64,000 nucleotides of DNA, from assembly GCA_965242735.1 (NCBI GenBank), contig OZ251497.1, positions 3,162,001-3,226,000 on the forward strand, in the 5' to 3' direction. Each line of letters starts with the position of its first letter. The first letter of the stretch is position 1. This DNA comes from G958295645 sp965242735 (lineage in GTDB: Bacteria; Gemmatimonadota; Gemmatimonadetes; Longimicrobiales; Gaopeijiaceae). Shown piece by piece: positions 36,479-48,200 of this stretch. The notes under the pieces are model-generated. The model was not told the origin of the DNA, searched no databases, and saw nothing but the letters and a program-made list of their open reading frames with translations. The position numbers were made by a program, and so were the translations under genes.

Positions 36479-37609
36479 TCAGCCAGGAGCGGCGTCCGAC
36501 TCGGCCTGCTCGCGGATGTACAATTCGCGCTTGGGATACGGAATCTCCACTCCCTCTTCGGCGAACGCGACCAGGATCTTGGCGGTGATCTCGTCCGCGA
36601 TTCGCCTGCGATTGCGGGCCTCCACGACCCATACGCGCAGTTCCAGGTTGACTTCGGAGGGGCCGAACCCGCGCACGATGACGACGGGCGCCGGTTCGAG
36701 CTTCACGCCCTGGACCTCGGCGGCCGCGGCGACCAGCAGCGCCTTGGCGCGCTCCAGGTTGGACTCGTAGGCCACCGAGAACGGGATGCGCAGGCGGATG
36801 TCCTGGCCCGACATCGTGTAGTTGACAATGTCTCGCCGCATGATCTCGTTGTTGGGCACGACCACGACCAAGTTGTCCGGATTGCGAATCTTGGTGGCGC
36901 GCAGCCCGATGTCGATCACGTCGCCCCACGTGCCGGTTTCCGTCGGCGCGCTCCACAGCTCGATCCGGTCTCCCACCTGAAAGGGACGGTCGAGCACGAG
37001 CAGGATGCCGGCGATGAGGTTGGACAGCGTGTCCTTGGCGGCGAACGATATGGCCAAGCCCACCACGGCCGATCCGGCAAGGAACGGCTGGATGTTGATG
37101 CCCAGCCGGTCGAGCGCGATCATCACGCCGAGGGCGACGAGCAGGAAGCGCAGCACGCGGGTGGCCAGCGGCAGCGCCGTCGCGTCCAGACCGGTCCGGC
37201 GGCGCGCGGCGAACTGCGTGCCCACCACGAGCACCACGTCGCAGGCCAAGCGGCTCAGGGGAACGAAGAGGAAGGCGATCCACAAGGCGGCCACCCACTC
37301 GGCCGCCCGGGGCGGCGCGCCCTCGGGACCGGGCGCGAACCAGATGAGGGCGAGGCTCCACAACACGCCCGCCTCGACCGTCCACAACAGCATCCGGCGC
37401 ACCGAATGAAGGATCTGGTCGTCGAGGTCGCTCTTCGTCCACGCGACGAGCCGCTTGCCCGCGCGGACCACGAACTTGCGGACGACGAAGTAGGCGACCG
37501 CGGCCAGGACGAGGATGCCCGCGGACGGCGCCAAGCGGGGCACGGCCAGGGTCAGCAATCCGTTCCACCACTCGGCCACGTCGGCCCAGGCGAAGTCGAA
37601 CCCCAGCAA
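36479..37609 (-). CDS. MscS-family mechanosensitive ion channel
   Basis: The TTG at 37609 is preceded by AAAGGAG at about seven to eight bases, giving 376 residues; a longer in-frame start at 37729 adds an unlikely Arg/Cys-rich leader. There are about four membrane helices. The pore helix region is FLAGSAVVGLAISFAAKDTL, and the MscS domain begins SNLIAGILLVLDRPFQVGDR, then GTWGDVIDIGLRATKIRNPD and NLVVVVPNNEIMRRDIVNYT. It opens on membrane tension to release solutes in hypo-osmotic shock. It is upstream of sufU on the same strand. Confidence 0.95.
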   Translation of the reverse strand: MLGFDFAWADVAEWWNGLLTLAVPRLAPSAGILVLAAVAYFVVRKFVVRAGKRLVAWTKSDLDDQILHSVRRMLLWTVEAGVLWSLALIWFAPGPEGAPPRAAEWVAALWIAFLFVPLSRLACDVVLVVGTQFAARRRTGLDATALPLATRVLRFLLVALGVMIALDRLGINIQPFLAGSAVVGLAISFAAKDTLSNLIAGILLVLDRPFQVGDRIELWSAPTETGTWGDVIDIGLRATKIRNPDNLVVVVPNNEIMRRDIVNYTMSGQDIRLRIPFSVAYESNLERAKALLVAAAAEVQGVKLEPAPVVIVRGFGPSEVNLELRVWVVEARNRRRIADEITAKILVAFAEEGVEIPYPKRELYIREQAESDAAPG

Positions 37610-38116
37610 GCACGGACTCCTTTGGCAATTGAGGGTCACGCGACGGCCAAGCGCGCAGGCGGTCGCGGGCGCGTCCAGACTTGCTGGAGATGTCGCGGTC
37701 GCCGTCTTTCGAAGGCTTCCGCGCCGCACAACGTGGGTCGCGACGGCCGAGAGCGCGCGTCCGGAGCGTCCCAGTCGAAGCTAATCCCTTCGGCGGCCCT
37801 GGCTCAATGCCGGCCGCCCCCCGGTCGCCGTCCCGTCACCGACGAGGGGACCAGTTCGACCCGGTGGCCCCGGCTACGCCCCACCACGCCCCCCCCCCCC
37901 CTTGTCTCCGTCCCGTCGCCCGACGAGGCGATCGGTTGCGAGACGCCGAGACCATGGTGGCGACCGGCGGGCACCATCCGCCTGGGGATCGCCTCGGTTC
38001 AACGCCGCTCGCAGGTCCCGCCTGCCGTCTGTTGACTTCCAGCCCGGTCCAAGCGATACTTCATGGAAGTTGGTTCGCGGCGCGAGGCGCCTTCGTGACT
38101 CCCATCTGGCAGCGAC
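37610..38116. other. Divergent intergenic region with a C13 tract
   Basis: This is 507 bases between MscS (left) and rpsN (right). No gene is convincing. A run of 13 C (37889-37901) is the only strong feature. A locally more A/T-rich stretch around 38040-38080 may hold the rpsN promoter, but no clear hexamers are seen. Confidence 0.5.
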
Positions 38117-38422
38117 ATGGCGAAGAAGGGCAAGCTGGAAAAGAACGAGCGGCGGGCGGGCTTGGTCGAGAAGCACGCCGCGAGGCGCAAGGAATTGAAG
38201 GCCGTCGTGAGCGACCCGGCCGCGACGCCCGACGAGAAGCGGCAAGCCATGGCCGCGCTCCAGGGCCTGCCGCGCGACTCCGCCGCCGTGCGCTACCGCA
38301 ACCGGTGTCAAATGTCGGGACGCCCGCGTGGGTTTCTTCGCAAGTTCGGCCTTTCGCGGATCGCGTTTCGCGACATGTCCCTCCACGGGCTCATTCCAGG
38401 CGTTCGCAAGTCGTCCTGGTAG
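38117..38422 (+). CDS. rpsN: Ribosomal protein S14 (uS14), zinc-free long form
   Basis: The 101-residue protein begins MAKKGKLEKNERR and has RYRNRCQMSGRPRGFLRKFG followed by LSRIAFRDMS and GLIPGVRKSSW, the uS14 signature. It has the long form and no C..C...C..C zinc ribbon, so it is the C-minus type. uS14 binds 16S rRNA in the 30S head. It is encoded alone, outside the usual spc operon between L5 and S8. That fits C-minus paralogs used under zinc limitation, but whether a second copy exists cannot be seen here. Confidence 0.97.
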   Translation: MAKKGKLEKNERRAGLVEKHAARRKELKAVVSDPAATPDEKRQAMAALQGLPRDSAAVRYRNRCQMSGRPRGFLRKFGLSRIAFRDMSLHGLIPGVRKSSW

Positions 38423-38498
38423 CCGGGCGGCCGGCAGATTTCCGGCTGGGACCGCCGTGGCCTGCGTCGCCGCATGACTCCCCCGCCCGCATGACCCC

Positions 38499-40439
38499 GT
38501 GACGCGCCGGAGCACGGACCTCGGCAGGCCGTCGCCGGAATCCTCGTGGCCCGGGTTGCGGTCGGCGGTGCGCGCGGACGGGCCGCGGCCGTCCACGGAG
38601 CGGGATTCGCCGGCGCCTCGCGGGTCCCGATGGACCGGTCCCGCCGTCGCCGTGGTCCTCGCGGCGGGTGCCGCGTGCATTCCAGACACGCCCGCCCGGT
38701 CGGCGCCGGAGGCGGAGGACGCCGCGATCGCCGGGGCGGCTCCGGCGCAAGCGGGCGAGACGCTCTTCTCGAACGGCAGGGTCTGGACGGGAGACCCGAG
38801 GAATCCCCGGGCGGAAGCGGTGCTGGTTCGCGACGGCCGAATCGCCGCGGTGGGCGGCGCCGAAGAAGTCGGCGGGGTTGCCGGCGACGGCGCGCGGATC
38901 GTCGATCTGGCGGGCAGGACGCTCATTCCGGGCTTCGTGGACACGCACTTCCATCCCGCGGTGGCCGGCCTGCTGGGCTCGAAGCTGATGGTGGTCGGGA
39001 CCGAGACCGTGGCCGAGGTGCAGGCGGCGCTGGCGGAGTACGCCGCCGCCAACCCCGACGAGGAGACGCTGTTCGGGTTCGGATTCCCCGGTGCGCTCAA
39101 CACGACGATCAACGCGGCGGGCACGGCCGGGCCGCACCGGTCGGACTTGGACGCGGTGGTGGCGGACCGCCCAGTGATGATCCTGGCCGTCGACGCGCAC
39201 AGCGCTTGGCTCAACACGAAGGCGCTGGAGGTGGCGGGAATCGGCCGCGACACGCCCGATCCGTTGCCGGGCGTCCACTACTACCAGCGCGACGCGGAAG
39301 GAGACCCGACGGGATGGGCTGTCGAGAGCAGCGCGTTCTGGCCGTTGCTGCCCCGGTTCGGCGTGGGTTCGGAGAACGACTTCCACGCCGCGCTCTCCGC
39401 CGTCCTGCCGCAGATGTCCGCGATGGGCATCACGAGCGTGTTCGACGCGGGCATCCCCGGCGGCGAGACCATGCTTCGCAACGCGCTCCGGGCCCTGGCC
39501 CGCCTCGAACGCGAGGGGCGGCTGCCGCTCCGGTACCGTGCCAGCGTGTACGTGGATCACCCGGCGACGCCCGGCGCCGAGGCCGCAGCGCTGGTCGGCG
39601 ATCTGCGACGGGAGTTCGCGTCCGGCCTCGTGGACATTCACACCGTCAAGATTGCCAACGACGGCACGTTCGAAGGGCTGACGGCGGCCGTGCTCGATCC
39701 GTACGAGAGCGGCGGCGCCGGATCGGTCCTCCTCGAAGGGGATCCGCTTGCCCAACTGCTGTCGGCGCTGCGAAGGGCCGGGGTCGACGCGCACGTGCAC
39801 GCCATCGGCGACCGGACCGTGCGCGCCACGCTGGACGCCGTGGAATCCGCGCAGGCGGCCGTGCCGGAATCCGAAGCCGCCGTGACCATCGCCCATGCCA
39901 TGCTGGTTGCGCCCCAGGACCTTGGACGCTTTCGCGAACTCGGCGTGGCGGTCCAGACCACCCCGCACTGGGCCCACGACCTGGCCGGATCGCTTGATCT
40001 GTACTCGCAGGCGCTGGGGCCCCGGCGCGGCGCCTCGGTCATGCGTCTGCGGGACCTCTGGGACTCCGTGCCGCTGGTGGCGTTCGGGGCCGACTATCCA
40101 GCCACCGGCCTGCCGTTCCCGCAGGCGTCGCCCCTGCACGGCATCGAAATCGGCGTCACTCGCCGAGCCCCCGGCGCCGCCGGCGGCGCCGCGTATCCGC
40201 CCGAGGGGCAGGAAATGACTCTGGAAGAGATGCTGCAGGGCTACACGGCCAACGCCGCCCGCCAGATCGGCCTGGGCGGCCAAGCCGGCGCCATCGCGCC
40301 CGGGATGCAGGCCGACCTCGTCGTGCTGGACCGCGACCTGTTCTCGGCCCCGGCGCACGAAATCCATTCGATCGCCGTGGATCTGGCGATGGTCGGGGGA
40401 CGAGTCGTCTACGAGCGGTCGGGAGCCGGCGCGGGCTAA
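38499..40439 (+). CDS. Lipoprotein amidohydrolase (YtcJ-like, amidohydrolase-3)
   Basis: The 646-residue protein has an unusual 45-residue leader before a lipoprotein signal (GPAVAVVLAAGAACIPDTPA, lipobox GAAC); the true start may be later. The enzyme domain has LFSNGRVWTGDPRNP, the metal-binding HxH in TLIPGFVDTHFHPAVAGLLG, DAHSAWLNTKALEVAGI, DAHVHAIGDRTVRATLDAVE, VAFGADYPATGLPFPQASPL and the closing TANAARQIGLGGQAGAIAPG. YtcJ-type enzymes hydrolyse C-N bonds of unknown exported substrates. It is alone on its strand. Confidence 0.93.
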   Translation: MTRRSTDLGRPSPESSWPGLRSAVRADGPRPSTERDSPAPRGSRWTGPAVAVVLAAGAACIPDTPARSAPEAEDAAIAGAAPAQAGETLFSNGRVWTGDPRNPRAEAVLVRDGRIAAVGGAEEVGGVAGDGARIVDLAGRTLIPGFVDTHFHPAVAGLLGSKLMVVGTETVAEVQAALAEYAAANPDEETLFGFGFPGALNTTINAAGTAGPHRSDLDAVVADRPVMILAVDAHSAWLNTKALEVAGIGRDTPDPLPGVHYYQRDAEGDPTGWAVESSAFWPLLPRFGVGSENDFHAALSAVLPQMSAMGITSVFDAGIPGGETMLRNALRALARLEREGRLPLRYRASVYVDHPATPGAEAAALVGDLRREFASGLVDIHTVKIANDGTFEGLTAAVLDPYESGGAGSVLLEGDPLAQLLSALRRAGVDAHVHAIGDRTVRATLDAVESAQAAVPESEAAVTIAHAMLVAPQDLGRFRELGVAVQTTPHWAHDLAGSLDLYSQALGPRRGASVMRLRDLWDSVPLVAFGADYPATGLPFPQASPLHGIEIGVTRRAPGAAGGAAYPPEGQEMTLEEMLQGYTANAARQIGLGGQAGAIAPGMQADLVVLDRDLFSAPAHEIHSIAVDLAMVGGRVVYERSGAGAG

Positions 40440-40544
40440 CGGCGAACGCGTCGGCTTCGTTCGAGCCCTCGCTTCCGCGGAGTAGCGGCGTCGCTGGCCG
40501 TCCCGAGGCCGCTTCTGACCGACAACGCGCGTCCGCGAAGCGGG

Positions 40545-42110
40545 TTGGGCGGCCGCACCGCGGCATTTCGTGGCGGCAGAGTCGTCTTCTTGGCGGTCAC
40601 GGATGTCCGCCAAATGGACTCGGCGGCCGTTTTCGCCGTCGCATGACCGGCGCCGAGTCGTTCTGGCGATTCGTTTCCGGCATTTCGCGGCCGTTGTACC
40701 GTCGTTGCCGGACACGCGTGTCCGCCAAGCTGGCGGCGGCCAAGCCGCGGCAGGCGAGAATCCGCTCGCCGCCGACGCGTCCTCGGCCACGCCGGGGCAG
40801 GCCGGCCACTTGACGCCCCGACGCGCTTGAAGGCGGAGGCAGGCTCAGTCGGCGGCGGCCGGCGCCGCTTCGAAGTCCGCAGGTTGCGCGGGTCTGCCGT
40901 CAGGCCCGCGCGGCGTTCGCGATCAGCTCTTCGCCCGTCTCGCACTCGACGATCAACCGCCCGATCCGAGAGACTCGGTCCGCGTCGCCCACCGATTCGA
41001 GCAACTCGGCCAAGCGCTCCGCCGTCTCCTCGCCGAACTTCCACCGCGCCATGTCGACCTGCGCCTGCTTGACGCCCTGCTCCAGCCCCTGCTCGACCCC
41101 GTCACGGAACGTTTCCTGGAATTGATTCACGTACATCTCGCCCGCCTCCCGTAGGGTGTCCAGGTGCGCGACCTCCGCCTCCGTCGCACCCGAATTTATC
41201 ATCTGGCTCCGAAGCCACTCCACGAGCGCGTCGCGCGCAACCGACGACGCGGCCAACTGCACGTCCAGAGACCGCACCAACGCCGACAACCGCGCCGGGT
41301 CGCGCTCGCGGCGCAACGCCATGGCTGCCCGCACCACGCCGCCGCTGGCCCCGGCCTTCTTCGCCTCCGCCGACTCGTCCAGCAGCCCGTAGCGCTGGCC
41401 GGTCGCGTACTCCGCCAGCTCCTCCGGCACGCCCGCGCCCAGCCATTCGGCCATGCTCCGCGCCGCCGTCCACTGGCCCTCGAAGCTCTTCACCACCACC
41501 GGCACGACCACGTGCTCCCCCACGCCGAGGTCGCGCTTGCGCAACGCCGCCAGCTCGCGGTAGAACACGCCCGTCTCGACGGCGATCCGCACCGCCATGT
41601 TCGGGTCCGGCCCCGACTGGAACTCGAACAGCAGGACGACGTGCAGCGGCCGGTCCCGGAACCGCACCCGCCACATCATGTCGGCGTGCCGCACGACCGG
41701 CAGCACGGGGTCGACCATCTCGGTCGGCAGCCGCTCGAGCGTGGCGAAGTCCAGCTCGCGCGTCCACGCGCCCCCGACGAAGTCGCGCACGATCTCCTCG
41801 ACGACGGCCGGGTCCGCGTAGAACCGCTTGTAGACGCGGTCCGTCTCGCCGTGCTTCTTCTCTTCGCGCAATCGCCGCTCCCCGGGGCTCCGCCGGGGGG
41901 AGCGCACCGGCGGCCGGCGGCTCCCCCGCAGTTCGATTCGAGGGGAAGGTCGTGCCGGGGGCGGGACACCTCCATGGCTGAACGGGACGTCTTCGTTCGA
42001 CGCGGGAGCGGACAGGTCGATCCGCGGCTGCACGGCGGCGTGCTGCTCCGGTGGGCGACTGTCGCTGTGCCGGCGTGGTTCTGCCGCTCGTCGCGCGCCG
42101 AGAACGAGGC
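40545..42110 (-). repeat. Left copy of a 1.6-kb inverted repeat carrying an Rpn gene
   Basis: The reverse complement of this segment aligns with about 53150-54855 over the gene and both flanks. The 3' flank (40545-40899) carries ccggacacgcgtgtccg and a ggcggtcacggatgtccgcc stem-loop; the 5' flank (41872-42110) shares gttcagccatggaggtgtcc. Ends are approximate because similarity fades gradually. Confidence 0.85.
40900..41871 (-). CDS. Rpn-family (recombination-promoting nuclease) protein, copy 1
   Basis: The TTG at 41871 (sequence LREEKKHGETDRVYKRFYAD) gives 323 residues and is matched by the start of copy 2. The Rpn/YhgA-like PD-(D/E)xK core shows RHADMMWRVRFRDRPLHVVL followed by LFEFQSGPDPNMAVRIAVET and KSFEGQWTAARSMAEWLGAG. 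The C-terminus contains NQFQETFRDGVEQGLEQGVK and KFGEETAERLAELLES. Rpn proteins are DNA endonucleases that stimulate RecA-independent recombination. This copy has only about two QG tetrapeptides where copy 2 has twelve. It faces left, away from copy 2. Confidence 0.85.
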   Translation of the reverse strand: MREEKKHGETDRVYKRFYADPAVVEEIVRDFVGGAWTRELDFATLERLPTEMVDPVLPVVRHADMMWRVRFRDRPLHVVLLFEFQSGPDPNMAVRIAVETGVFYRELAALRKRDLGVGEHVVVPVVVKSFEGQWTAARSMAEWLGAGVPEELAEYATGQRYGLLDESAEAKKAGASGGVVRAAMALRRERDPARLSALVRSLDVQLAASSVARDALVEWLRSQMINSGATEAEVAHLDTLREAGEMYVNQFQETFRDGVEQGLEQGVKQAQVDMARWKFGEETAERLAELLESVGDADRVSRIGRLIVECETGEELIANAARA

Positions 42111-42275
42111 GCGCCGGGCAGCCCGCCAGCGCACACATGCCGAGAGACCCCAAGTGCGGTGCAGGTGCAGACCGTGCACTCGGACCCGCCGACGCCCGCA
42201 CGCGGAGAACCGCTCCACGCGGGCGCGGGCCGTGTCGCCCGTCGCCCGCGTGGAGGGCAGCCCGGCGCTTGACGG

Positions 42276-45200
42276 CTACCGGAAGGCGATTCTCCCGAGC
42301 AGTCCGACGCGGCGTTGGGCGGGCTGGACGCCGTCGGAGGCCTGTTCGCCGAAGAGATCGACCATCAGCTGCACGCGGCGCGGCGCGTCTTCGCCTGGAT
42401 TCTCGCCCGGCGCGCCGAGCGCGGTCCACCGGGTGCCGGCGTTGAGGCGGTAGCCTGCGGCGCCTTCGCGGCTCCAGCGTCCGAACGGCGCGACCTGCGC
42501 GCCATTCGGCAGCACGATGCCCCAGCCCACCTCCATCGCCAGCCGGTCCGGCGTCCAGCCGGGCGCGTCGGCGAGCGTCGCGGCCGTGCCGCCGACGCCT
42601 CGCTCCTGGCCGCCCAGGCCAGCCTGCGCCTGCCACAGCGCCGCCGTCCCGCTCGCCGCTTCGCCCCACGAGGGCTCGAGCGAGAACGACAGGCCGCCCT
42701 CCTGGCCACCGCCGGGCTTCAGCCGCACGGCGAAGCTCGCGCCCCACTCGCGGAACTGGTCCTTCTGGTGCGCCAGCAGCGTCCGGCCGCGTGCGTCGAC
42801 GCTCAAGCCGCTGCTGATGTGCGCAAACCCGAACTCGGCGCCCGCCTCCGCGCCCAGGCCCGTCTCGGCGTCGCCGCGGTCGTAGCGCGCGCCCAGCTCG
42901 AAGCGCGCGCGCACCGCCATGCCGTCGCCCACGGCCCACCGGCCCGTCAGCTCGGGCGCCACGCGCGCGCGATGCGCCACGGCCGTCACGCCCGCCAGTC
43001 CGGCGCCGTCTTCCGACGTGATGCGCACGGTGAACGCGTCGGCCTTCAGCGCGAGCGCGCCGATCAGCTCCTGGCGTCCGCCCAGCGCGAGCATGCGCAT
43101 CGTCAGGTCGGTGCTGAACCGTCCGCCCGCCGTCTCGGCCAGGTCGGCGCTGCCGCGGCCCGCGCCCACGAGCCCCCACAGCCCCAGTCCCTTGCGCGGC
43201 GACCAGTGCGCGTAGGGGTACAGGTTCGTCAAGCGCGCGTCGACGGTGCCGGCGCCGTTGATCTCGCTGTCGAAGTCGGACGCGAGCGTGTTGCGCGACG
43301 CGGCCAGCCCAACTAGCAGGCCCGAGCCGAATCCGTAGTCGAGCCCGGCGTAGACCGAGCGCGTGCGGCCCTCGAGCGTCAGGCCGTCGTCGGGCGAGCT
43401 CTCGAACGCGCCCGCGTTGGCCTGGCCCCACACCGTCCAGCCCGTGCCGACCGCCGACTGCGGCGCGTCCGCGCCGCCGCCGAACGACAGCCGGAACGAG
43501 CTCTGCGACCGCAGGTCGTTGCTCGACAACGGGTCGAGCGTCAGGCCGCCGCGCGGCGCCAAGTCCGCCGCCGCCAAGCCCGCAGGCGCCGGCCCGTTCG
43601 CTTGCCCGCCGCCGCCGTGGCCGAACGTGCTGTTGCCGCCGCCGGGGCCATTGCCGAACGCGCCGCCGCCGTGGCCATGACCGCCGCCGTAACCGCCGCC
43701 GTGGCCGAACGCGCTCGCCAAGCCGCCGAAGCCGCCGCCATGGCCGCCGGGGGTGCCGAACAGCAGCGTCGCCGGGTCCAGCGACACGCTCGCGCCGCCG
43801 GCCGAGCCGCTCAGCTGCACGCCCAGCAGGTCCGACGCGCCGCGCGCCAACTGCGCCCAGCCGCACGACGATCCGCCGCCGCCGCCGAACGCGCCGCATC
43901 CCACCGAGCGGCTGCCCAGCTGCACGTGCGAACGTCCCAGCACGCTCGACGACTCGACGCCCAGACGCCCGCCGATCGCCTCGACCGCCTCCGTGCCCAC
44001 CGAACGCCCGAACGCCGTCAGCGCCGCCTCGAGCGCCCGTGCGCGCTCCGAACGCGACGCCTCGACCGTCACCGCCACCGTCTGCGTCCCCTCGAGGCCG
44101 TCCGGGTCGCGCGCCGTCACCGTCACCGTCGCCGCGCCGATGGCCCGAGGCGAGACCGACAGCCGGCCCGCCGCGACCGACACGGCCGCCACGCTCGGCG
44201 CCGATGACTCGGCCGCGTAGCTCAACGCGTCGCCGTCCGGGTCGCGGAAGTACTGGCCCAGGTCCTCCTCGGCCGGCGCGCCGTAGGCCTCGAGCGTCTT
44301 CGGCGCCATCGCGCCCACGGCCTCCGGGCCCTCGTTGACGTCCAGCAGCGCCACGACGGCGCGCGCCTCGCCCGACAGGCCGCCGGCGTCCGTCACGCGC
44401 AGCGCCAGCTCGTGCGACCGCGGTCCGGCCTCGTAGTCCTCGCCCGAGCCGACGTAGCGCACCGCGCCGCTCGAAGCGTCCACCTCGAACCGGCCCCCGC
44501 CGCCCGACAAGCTGTACGCCAGTTCGTCGTCCGCGTCCTCGTCCGACGCCTCGACGCGGCCCAGCTCGACCGGGCCCGCCGCGTTCTCGGCCAGCTCGAA
44601 CGCGTACGCCGAATCGGCGAACGCCGGCGCCTCGTTCACGTTCAGCAACGACACCTCCGCCGGCACGCGGCCCTGCAAGCCGCCGCCGTCCGCGACCACC
44701 ACCTCGAACTGCCACGACCTCGGGCCCGCCTCGTAGTCCTCGCCGTCGCCGACGTAGCGCACCTCGCCGCTCGAGGCGTCCACCTCGAACAACGCCGCGC
44801 CCTCGCCCGACAGGCTGTACGCCAGCGTCGTGTCCGCCCGGTCCGGGTCGCTCGCCCGAACGACGCCCAGCGCCAGCGGTCCGGCAACGTTCTCGTCGAA
44901 CGCCCAGTCATAGCGCTCGGCCTCGAACGCCGGCGCCTCGTTCACGTCCAGCAACGACACGGACACCGACGCCTCGGCCGTCAGCCCGCCGACGTCCGTC
45001 ACGCGCACCACCAGCGCCCACGACTTCGGGCCCTCGTCCGTCTCCGCGTCCTCGCCCGGACCCACGTAGCGCACCGCGCCGCTCCCAGCGTCCACCTCGA
45101 ACAAGCCCGCGCCGCCCGACGCCAGCTCGTAGACCAGCCGGTCGCTCGCGTCCGGGTCGCTCGCGCGAACCGTCCCCACGACGACCGGACCCGCCGCGTT

Positions 45201-48200
45201 CTCCGGCAGCTCGAACGCATACGCCGAGTCCGCGAACGCAGGCCCCTCGTTGACGTCCAGCAACGACACCGTCACTGCGACCTCGTCACTCAAGCCCTCC
45301 GCGTCCGTCGCCACTACCTCGAGCGCCCACGACTTCGGGCCCGCGCCGTTGAAGTCCTCGCCCTCGCCGACGTAGCGCACCTCGCCGCTCGCAGCGTCCA
45401 CCTCGAACAACTGCGCGTCCCCGGCCGCCAGCCCGTAAGACAACACGTCGCCTTCCGGGTCCGTCGCCTCCGCCACGCCCAGCGCCAACGGACCGGCCAC
45501 GTTCTCCGGCAGCTCGAACGCATATGCGGCGTCCGCGAACGACGGCGCCTCGTTCTCGTTCAACACGTGCAAGATCACCAGCGCCTCGCCCTCGCGACCG
45601 TCCTCCGCCGTCGCCAACACCTTCATCACCCGCTTCGGCTCCGAATCCGCGTCCAAGCCGCTCCCCACGTACCGCAAGTCCCCGCCGCGCTCGCTCACCT
45701 CGAACCCGCGAGCGCCGTCGCCCAGCGAATAGCTCACGTCGTCGCCATACGGGTCCGTCGCCCGCAGCTCGCCCAGCTCGACCGGGCCGGACACGTTCTC
45801 CGCCAGCTCGAACACGTACTCCTGCCGCTCGAACCTCGGATCGTCCGCGCCCGTCCCGCCGTCCACCGCGTGGCCGGACTGGTTCGTCAGCGCGTGGCTC
45901 CCCAAGCTCAGCTCCGCGTCCTCCGAACCGCCCGAAAGCCCGATCGCGCCGCCCCCGAGCGCCAAGGCGTTCGCCGGCACGCTGAACCCGTCGCGGTCCA
46001 CGTCCGACGGCGTCACGCGGTACCGGAACTCCAACGCATCCGTCCCGCTGCCCGACACGTACGCCGCCTGGCGGCGCGCCGGGCCGATCACCAGCGCCAA
46101 GCGCGGCGCGCCCGTCACCACCACCGCCCGGCTGAACGACACCCGCAGCACGATCCGGCCGCCCGAGCCGTAGCCCGTCGGGCCCGTCGGCGTGCTCGTC
46201 ACCTCGACGCCCGTCACCGCCGGCGCCACCTCGATCGCCCCGTCCACCTTGTGGTCCGAGTCCGCTGCGATCTCATGGCCCGTGATGTCCAGCGACGCGT
46301 CGAAGCCGCGCACCGGGTCCGCCACGTTCTTGATCGTCCCGCCGGCGAGCGTCAGCGCGCCCGAACTCACCTGGATCCCGCCCGTCGCCCGGTCCACGCC
46401 GCCCGGTCCCGCGCCGCCCGAGCCCGCGCCCTGAACCCAGTAGTGAAACGTCAGCAGGTCCGTGCCCGAACCGCTCGCGTACCTCGCTTGGCGCACCGTG
46501 CCCGCCACGTCGACCGCCAGTTCCGGCGTGCCTGTCACCGCCACCGCTCGGTCGAACTGCACGTAGAAGGAGAGCCGCTCGCCTAGACCGTACGTGTCCC
46601 CGCTCGCCGGTTGGCTCGTTATCAACACCGCGCTCACCAACGCCGGCGCAATCGTGCCGTCCACCTTGTGGCCCCCCTGCGCCGACAACGCATGCGTGCC
46701 CAGCCCCAGCGACGCCGCCAGCGTGCTGGCCCGCCCGTCGTTGATCGCGCCCGAGTTCAGCGTCAACGCGCCCGCCGCCACCTCGATCCCGTCCGCGTCC
46801 GAGTCCGCGGCCACCACCACGTACTGGAACTTCAGCGCCGTCGTGCCCGTTCCGCTCGCGTACGCCGCCTGACGCGAGGTCCCGCCGATATCCAGCGCCA
46901 GCTGCGGCGTGCCGCCCGTCGTCACCACGTCCACCGCGCGGTTGAACGTCACGTCCACCTCGATCGTGTCCGTCGCGGCGTACGTCTCGTCCACCACCGG
47001 AACGCTCGATATCGACAGCCCGCTCACCGCCGCCGCCGTCTGCGTGCCCACCACCTTGTGGCTGATCTGGTCGCCCAGCGCCGCGCTGCCCAAGTCCAGC
47101 GTCGCGTTCTCCGTCGTCGATCCCGCCGTCCGAATCGTCCCGCTGTTCAGACCCAGCGCGCTGTCCGGCACGCTCAGCCCGTCCGCGTCCACGTCCCCCG
47201 ACGCCACCTCGTAGCGGAACAACAACTCCGTCGTGCCCGTGCCTGACACGTACGCCGCCTGGCGCGTGTTCGTGCCGATCAGCAAGCCCAGCTGCGGCGC
47301 GCCCGTCACGTCCACCGCCTGCGTGAACGTCACCGTCGCGAGAATCGTGTCGCCCGGCTCGTACGTGTCGCCCACGACCGGATCGTTCAACGCCACGCTC
47401 GACGGACTCGGCATGCCCTGCCTCCCGTCCACCGTGTGGCCGGCGCTGTTCTCGATCGCTTGGCGGCCCACGTTCCTGGATATGAAATCTTGCCACGCTC
47501 CGCCGGTCACCGCTTGGCCCACGACGCTTATCCCGTCAGCGTCCATGTCGCCGGGCCCCACGACGTAACGGTAGACGGTATTCTGGCTCCCTCCCCCGCT
47601 GACGTAGCTCGCATTCCGGACGGCGTCGCCGATCGTCACCCTCAAGCCCGTGCCGCTCCAGTTGTGCCAGGACTCTGTCCCCGGGCCCGAGCTGGAACTC
47701 CACCTCACCGTGACTTGGATCGTGTCGCCGTTCCCGTAGGTGCTGGCGCTGGGCGGGTTGTTCAGCGTCACACCTTCGATGCCGATGTTGTTGATGCCGG
47801 CCGTTGCACTCAAGTACACTTGGCGGGCGCTGTCGTTGTCGAAAGCGTGCGTCCCCAGGTCCAAGGCCGCCGCCGCCCCGCCGGTGGTCGCGTTGATCGT
47901 GCCGCCGTTCAGCTTCAGCGCGTCCGCTGCGATGCTGATTCCGTCGGAGTCGTCGTTGCCCCAGACGACTTCATGCCCGAACACCAGCGTGGTCGACCCC
48001 GAGCCCGAGACGTAGTCCGCGAAGCAGGCGGTGCACGTTCCAATGCCCAGCACGACCCGCGGCGTGCCCGTCACGTCCACAGCGGCGCTGAACGTCACAG
48101 AGACCTGGATCGTCTCGGTCAAAAAGAACTTGTCCCAACGGGAAGGGCCCTTGCCCGTAGTCGCCGGCGAGTTCACCGACAGCCCCGTCACCGTCGGCGC

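Noticed and set aside
41973..42275. Small frame beginning MAERDVFVRRG antisense to the Rpn 5' flank
   Set aside because: The start is conserved in both repeat copies but the reading frame is broken by indels in the other copy, so coding is unlikely.
40900..44715. A 1,271-residue frame fusing Rpn with upstream sequence
   Set aside because: The upstream part is a shadow of the autotransporter; the second Rpn copy shows that the gene begins at the equivalent TTG.
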